From positions 62,001-126,000 of the forward strand of contig JAHFVD010000013.1 of assembly GCA_023264735.1 (NCBI GenBank): a stretch of 64,000 bases of DNA. The letters are read 5' to 3'. Shown one piece after another: positions 60,633 to 64,000 of the stretch. The notes under the pieces are model-generated. The model did not search any database, was not told where the DNA came from, and saw only the letters and a program-made list of their open reading frames with translations. Both the position numbers and the translations under genes were made by a program. Position 1 is the stretch's first letter. Every line of letters starts with the position of its first letter. This DNA comes from Mycobacterium sp. GTDB taxonomy: Bacteria; Actinomycetota; Actinomycetes; Mycobacteriales; Mycobacteriaceae.

Positions 60633-61298
60633 ATGCCGACAGCGTTGATTACTGGGGCCGGTGGCGGTATCGGATCGGCGATCGCCGAGGCGTTGGCGCC
60701 GACGCACACCCTGCTGCTGGCGGGCCGCCCGTCGGCCCGGCTCGACGCGGTCGCCGCCCGTCTCGGCGCTCCCACCTGGCCTTTGGACCTCACCGACCAA
60801 GACGCGATCGAGGCCGCCGCCGAGCCGCTGGCCGAACTGGATGTGCTCGTCCACAACGCGGGCGTCTCCCATCCGGGGCGCTTCGACGAGTCGATACCCG
60901 AACAGTGGCGGGCCTGCTTCGAGGTGAACGTCACCGGGCCGGTCGCCCTGACGCTGGCATTACTGCCCGCGCTGCGGGCCGCCCGCGGGCACGTCGTGTT
61001 CATCAATTCCGGCGCGGGGCTCAACGCGTCGCCGGGGCTGGCAGCGTATTCGGCTAGCAAGTTCGCACAGCGCGCGTTCGCGGACTCGCTGCGCGCCGAC
61101 GAACCCAGCCTGCGGGTCACCAGCGTGCATCCCGGCCGGGTCGCCACCGAAATGCAGGAGGATCTGGTCGCCTACGAGGGTGGGCAGTACGACCCGGCGA
61201 ACTACCTCAAGGCCGAGACCGTGGCGCGGATCGTCGCCGACGTGATCGCCACGCCGCCCGACGCGCACACCCATCAGGTGGTCGTCCGCCCGCGTTGA
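60633..61298 (+). CDS. Short-chain dehydrogenase/reductase
   Basis: A 221-residue compact SDR with TGAGGGIGSAIAEAL, HNAG, and the active site Ser in INSGAG with YSASKFAQRAF. It lacks an obvious partner; the substrate is unknown. The ATG at 60633 is chosen because TAGGGT (60620-60625) ends seven bases before it and the product starts directly at the Rossmann strand. Divergent from ggh with 53 bases between. Confidence 0.9.
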   Translation: MPTALITGAGGGIGSAIAEALAPTHTLLLAGRPSARLDAVAARLGAPTWPLDLTDQDAIEAAAEPLAELDVLVHNAGVSHPGRFDESIPEQWRACFEVNVTGPVALTLALLPALRAARGHVVFINSGAGLNASPGLAAYSASKFAQRAFADSLRADEPSLRVTSVHPGRVATEMQEDLVAYEGGQYDPANYLKAETVARIVADVIATPPDAHTHQVVVRPR

Positions 61299-61379
61299 CC
61301 CGCGCCGAGATCGACGTTTCGCCGGGATCGACTCGCACTTTCGCGGCGATTTGTCGGTTTGGGCGCAGAGGGGCGCAGA

Positions 61380-64000
61380 TCAAACCACCAGGTTCACCAG
61401 CCGGCCGGGCACCACGATGACCTTCTTCGGGGTGGCACCGGCCAGGAACGCCTGCACCTTCTCGTCGGCAAGCGCGCTCGCCTCGAGGCTGTCCTTGTCG
61501 GCGTCGGCCGCGACGGTGATATGCCCGCGGACCTTTCCGTTGACCTGGACCGGGTACTCGACGGTGTCGGTCACCAGATACTGCGCGTCGGCCACCGGGA
61601 ATGGGCCGTGCGCCAACGACTTCGGGTGTCCCAGCCGTTTCCACAGCTCCTCGGCCAGGTGCGGCGACAGTGGGGCCGCCATCAGCACCAGCGGCTCCAG
61701 CGCCGCGCGAGAGCTGATGCCCTCCTTGGTGAGGTGGTTGGTGTACTCGATGAGCTTGGCCGCAGCGGTGTTGTTCCGCAGGTTCGCGTAGTCGTCCGAC
61801 ACCCCGGCGATCGTGCGGTGCAACAGCCGCAGAGTGTCCTCGTCCAATGCCTCGTGCTCGGAAACACGTGCCTCACCGGTGGATTCGTCAATCACCAGAC
61901 GCCACACCCGCTGCAGGAACCGGTGCGCGCCGATGACGTCCTTGGTCGCCCACGGCCGCGAGGCATCCAGCGGTCCCATCGACATCTCGTAGACCCGCAG
62001 CGTGTCGGCGCCGTAGCCGTCGCAGATCTCGTCCGGCGAGATCGAGTTCTTCAGGCTCTTGCCGATCTTGCCGAACTCCTGGAAGACCTCGGCCTCGCCG
62101 TCCGGGCCGGGCAGGAAGAACTTGCCGTCCCGCTCGACGACGTCGGCGGCCGGCACGTAAGCGCCGCGCGAATCAGTGTAGGCAAACGCCTGGATATAGC
62201 CCTGGTTCACCAAGCGGCGGTACGGCTCCCGTGACGACACGTGGCCCAGGTCGTGAAGAACCTTGTGCCAGAACCGGCAATACAACAGGTGCAGTACCGC
62301 GTGCTCCACGCCGCCGACATAGAGATCCACCCCGCCGGGATCGGTCGCACCGTGTTCGGCCGGGCGCGGGCCCATCCAGTAGGCCTCGTTCTCCTTGGCG
62401 CAGAACTCTTCTGAGTTGTGTGGGTCGGCGTAGCGCAGTTCGTACCAGGAGCTGCCTGCCCACTGCGGCATCACGTTGGTGTCGCGGGTGTATGGCCGCA
62501 GGCCGTCGCCGAGGTCCAGCTCGACGTGCACCCACTCGGTGGCCTTGTTCAACGGCGGTGACGGCTCGCTGTCGGCATCGTCGGGGTCCAACATCACCGG
62601 GGAGTAGTCGGCGATATCGGGCAGCTCCACCGGCAGCGCCGATTCCGGCACCGGATGCACTCGCCCGTCGGCGTCGTACACGATCGGGAACGGCTCACCC
62701 CAGTACCGTTGCCGCGCGAAAAGCCAGTCGCGAAGCTTGTATTCGACGCGGGCACGGCCGCGGCCATCGGCTTCCAGCCGCTCGGTGATCGCCGTCTTGG
62801 CGTCCGCCACAGTCAACCCGTCGAGGTACCCGGAGTTCACCAGCGCGCCGTCACCGCTGTAGGCCGCCTCCGAGACATCGCCGCCGGCAATGACTTCCAG
62901 AATCGGCAGCCCGAACTCGGTGGCGAACTCCCAGTCCCGCTGATCGTGGCCAGGCACAGCCATGATCGCGCCCGTCCCGTAACCGACCAGGACGTAGTCG
63001 GCGATGAAGATCGGAACCTGTTGGCCGTTGGCCGGATTGGTCGCGTATGTACCGAGGAACACCCCGGTCTTGGTCTTGTTCTCCTGACGCTCCAGGTCGG
63101 ACTTCGCCGCGATCGACCGACGGTAGGCGGCCACCGCCTCGGCCGGCGTGGCCGCACCGGACGTCCACCGCGCATCCACACCATCGGGCCACTGCGCGGC
63201 GGTCAGCGCGTCGACCAGTTCATGCTCGGGGGCCAGCACCAGGTAGGTGGCGCCGAACAGGGTGTCGGGCCGGGTGGTGAAGACCTCGATGTCGGTGCCG
63301 TCGGTACCGAACAGCGCCGACGCCCCCGTGGAGCGGCCGATCCAGTTGCGCTGCATGGCCTTGACCTTCTCCGGCCAATCCAGCACCTCGAGGTCGTTGA
63401 GCAGCCGGTCGGAGTAGGCGGTGATGCGCATCATCCACTGCCGCAACCGCTTCCGGAACACCGGATAGTTGCCGCGCTCGCTGCGACCCTCGGAGGTGAC
63501 CTCCTCGTTGGCCAGCACCGTGCCCAGACCTGGACACCAGTTCACCAGCGAATCCGACAGATAGACCAGCCGGTGGCTGTCGACGACATCGGATTGCTCC
63601 GCCGCCGACAATGCCGACCACTGCCGACCGTCGTCGAGACTGCGTGCGCCACTGGCGAATTCGGCAACCAACTCGGCGATGGGCCGGGCCTTGTTCTGGT
63701 GGGTGTCGAACCACGCGTTGTAGATCTGCAAGAAGATCCACTGTGTCCACTTGTAGAAGTCGACGTCGGTGGTCGAGAAGCTGCGACGCTGGTCGTGCCC
63801 CAGGCCCAGCCGGCCCAGCTGGCGGCGGAAGTTGACGATATTGGCTTCGGTGCGGGTCCGCGGATGGGTGCCGGTCTGGATGGCGTACTGCTCGGCGGGC
63901 AACCCGAACGCGTCGAAGCCCAACGCGTGCAGCACATTGCGGCCCGTCATCCGGAAGTAGCGCGCGTACACGTCGGTGGCGATGTAGCCCAGGGGGTGTC
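61380..64000 (-). CDS. leuS: Leucyl-tRNA synthetase, 5' end outside window
   Basis: About 873 C-terminal residues are visible; the frame runs off the right edge in [19 protein letters not shown], just after the HIGH region. It includes the CP1 editing domain (with the conserved threonine-rich region and [19 protein letters not shown]), the catalytic signature KIGKS (a variant of KMSKS) in [15 protein letters not shown], the anticodon-binding domain and the C-terminal domain to [19 protein letters not shown]. It charges tRNA-Leu. The gene corresponds to Rv0041. Confidence 0.97.
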   Translation of the reverse strand, partial: HPLGYIATDVYARYFRMTGRNVLHALGFDAFGLPAEQYAIQTGTHPRTRTEANIVNFRRQLGRLGLGHDQRRSFSTTDVDFYKWTQWIFLQIYNAWFDTHQNKARPIAELVAEFASGARSLDDGRQWSALSAAEQSDVVDSHRLVYLSDSLVNWCPGLGTVLANEEVTSEGRSERGNYPVFRKRLRQWMMRITAYSDRLLNDLEVLDWPEKVKAMQRNWIGRSTGASALFGTDGTDIEVFTTRPDTLFGATYLVLAPEHELVDALTAAQWPDGVDARWTSGAATPAEAVAAYRRSIAAKSDLERQENKTKTGVFLGTYATNPANGQQVPIFIADYVLVGYGTGAIMAVPGHDQRDWEFATEFGLPILEVIAGGDVSEAAYSGDGALVNSGYLDGLTVADAKTAITERLEADGRGRARVEYKLRDWLFARQRYWGEPFPIVYDADGRVHPVPESALPVELPDIADYSPVMLDPDDADSEPSPPLNKATEWVHVELDLGDGLRPYTRDTNVMPQWAGSSWYELRYADPHNSEEFCAKENEAYWMGPRPAEHGATDPGGVDLYVGGVEHAVLHLLYCRFWHKVLHDLGHVSSREPYRRLVNQGYIQAFAYTDSRGAYVPAADVVERDGKFFLPGPDGEAEVFQEFGKIGKSLKNSISPDEICDGYGADTLRVYEMSMGPLDASRPWATKDVIGAHRFLQRVWRLVIDESTGEARVSEHEALDEDTLRLLHRTIAGVSDDYANLRNNTAAAKLIEYTNHLTKEGISSRAALEPLVLMAAPLSPHLAEELWKRLGHPKSLAHGPFPVADAQYLVTDTVEYPVQVNGKVRGHITVAADADKDSLEASALADEKVQAFLAGATPKKVIVVPGRLVNLVV

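Noticed and set aside
1..64000. CRISPR arrays, tRNA or rRNA genes, prophage, insertion sequences
   Set aside because: No regular spaced repeats, cloverleaf patterns, transposase motifs or phage structural genes were recognised on reading; a dedicated RNA and IS scan was not possible.

Overview
The window is high-GC actinobacterial DNA from a mycobacterium, probably a non-tuberculous, environmental (Mycolicibacterium-type) species. The evidence is MmpL/MmpS proteins, a fused HadA/HadB dehydratase, carboxylic acid reductase, F420-type LLM oxidoreductases, DUF732 proteins, a mycobacterial-type glucosylglycerate hydrolase, and a right half (about 38.7-64 kb) whose gene order matches, from memory, the M. 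tuberculosis Rv0041-Rv0058 block (leuS, MarR, GntR, LLM, hydrolase, ino1, PadR, ponA1, GT87 membrane protein, PfpI, rpsF, ssb, rpsR, rplI, dnaB). Genes absent from that order here are a P450, a glutamine-type ABC transporter, a glucosylglycerate hydrolase and an SDR.

Left half (1-38.7 kb, accessory). 1-9.9 kb holds the end of an mmpL gene, small conserved genes, a tandem pair of secreted C39-like proteins, release factor 3, and the fused HadA/HadB dehydratase. 9.9-20.4 kb is a signalling island. A leftward operon encodes a REC-PAS-GGDEF-EAL protein, a 1173-residue hybrid histidine kinase with three receiver domains, CheR and CheB. A second GAF-EAL-PAS-GGDEF protein lies divergently beside it. 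20.5-31.6 kb mixes intact genes (mmpS, hydrolases, enoyl-CoA hydratase with flavin reductase, HxlR, LLM, VOC, a secreted coiled-coil protein) with many decaying ones (mmpL, MFS, SDR, a maleylpyruvate-isomerase-like gene and several unidentified tails). 30.6-38.3 kb looks like a lipid or carboxylate unit: carboxylic acid reductase, SDR, MpaB-type oxygenase and hydrolase on one strand, with a divergent HxlR regulator.

Right half (38.7-64 kb, core). DnaB carries a 416-residue class 3 (W-C-T) intein with a LAGLIDADG endonuclease and an unusual cysteine-rich insert. Next come the rpsF-ssb-rpsR-rplI operon, a PfpI protein, GT87 protein, PonA1, a DUF5318 protein, ino1 with its PadR neighbour, a hydrolase, an F420-type enzyme, a P450 under a striking 12-bp inverted-repeat operator, the GntR/ABC transporter group, MarR, glucosylglycerate hydrolase, an SDR and leuS (its 5' end lies beyond the window).

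Two themes stand out. First, many genes have a TAnnnT -10 box ending 6-7 bases before the start codon, the layout of leaderless mycobacterial transcripts. Second, reductive decay is concentrated in the left half. No tRNA, rRNA, CRISPR array, insertion sequence or prophage was seen.
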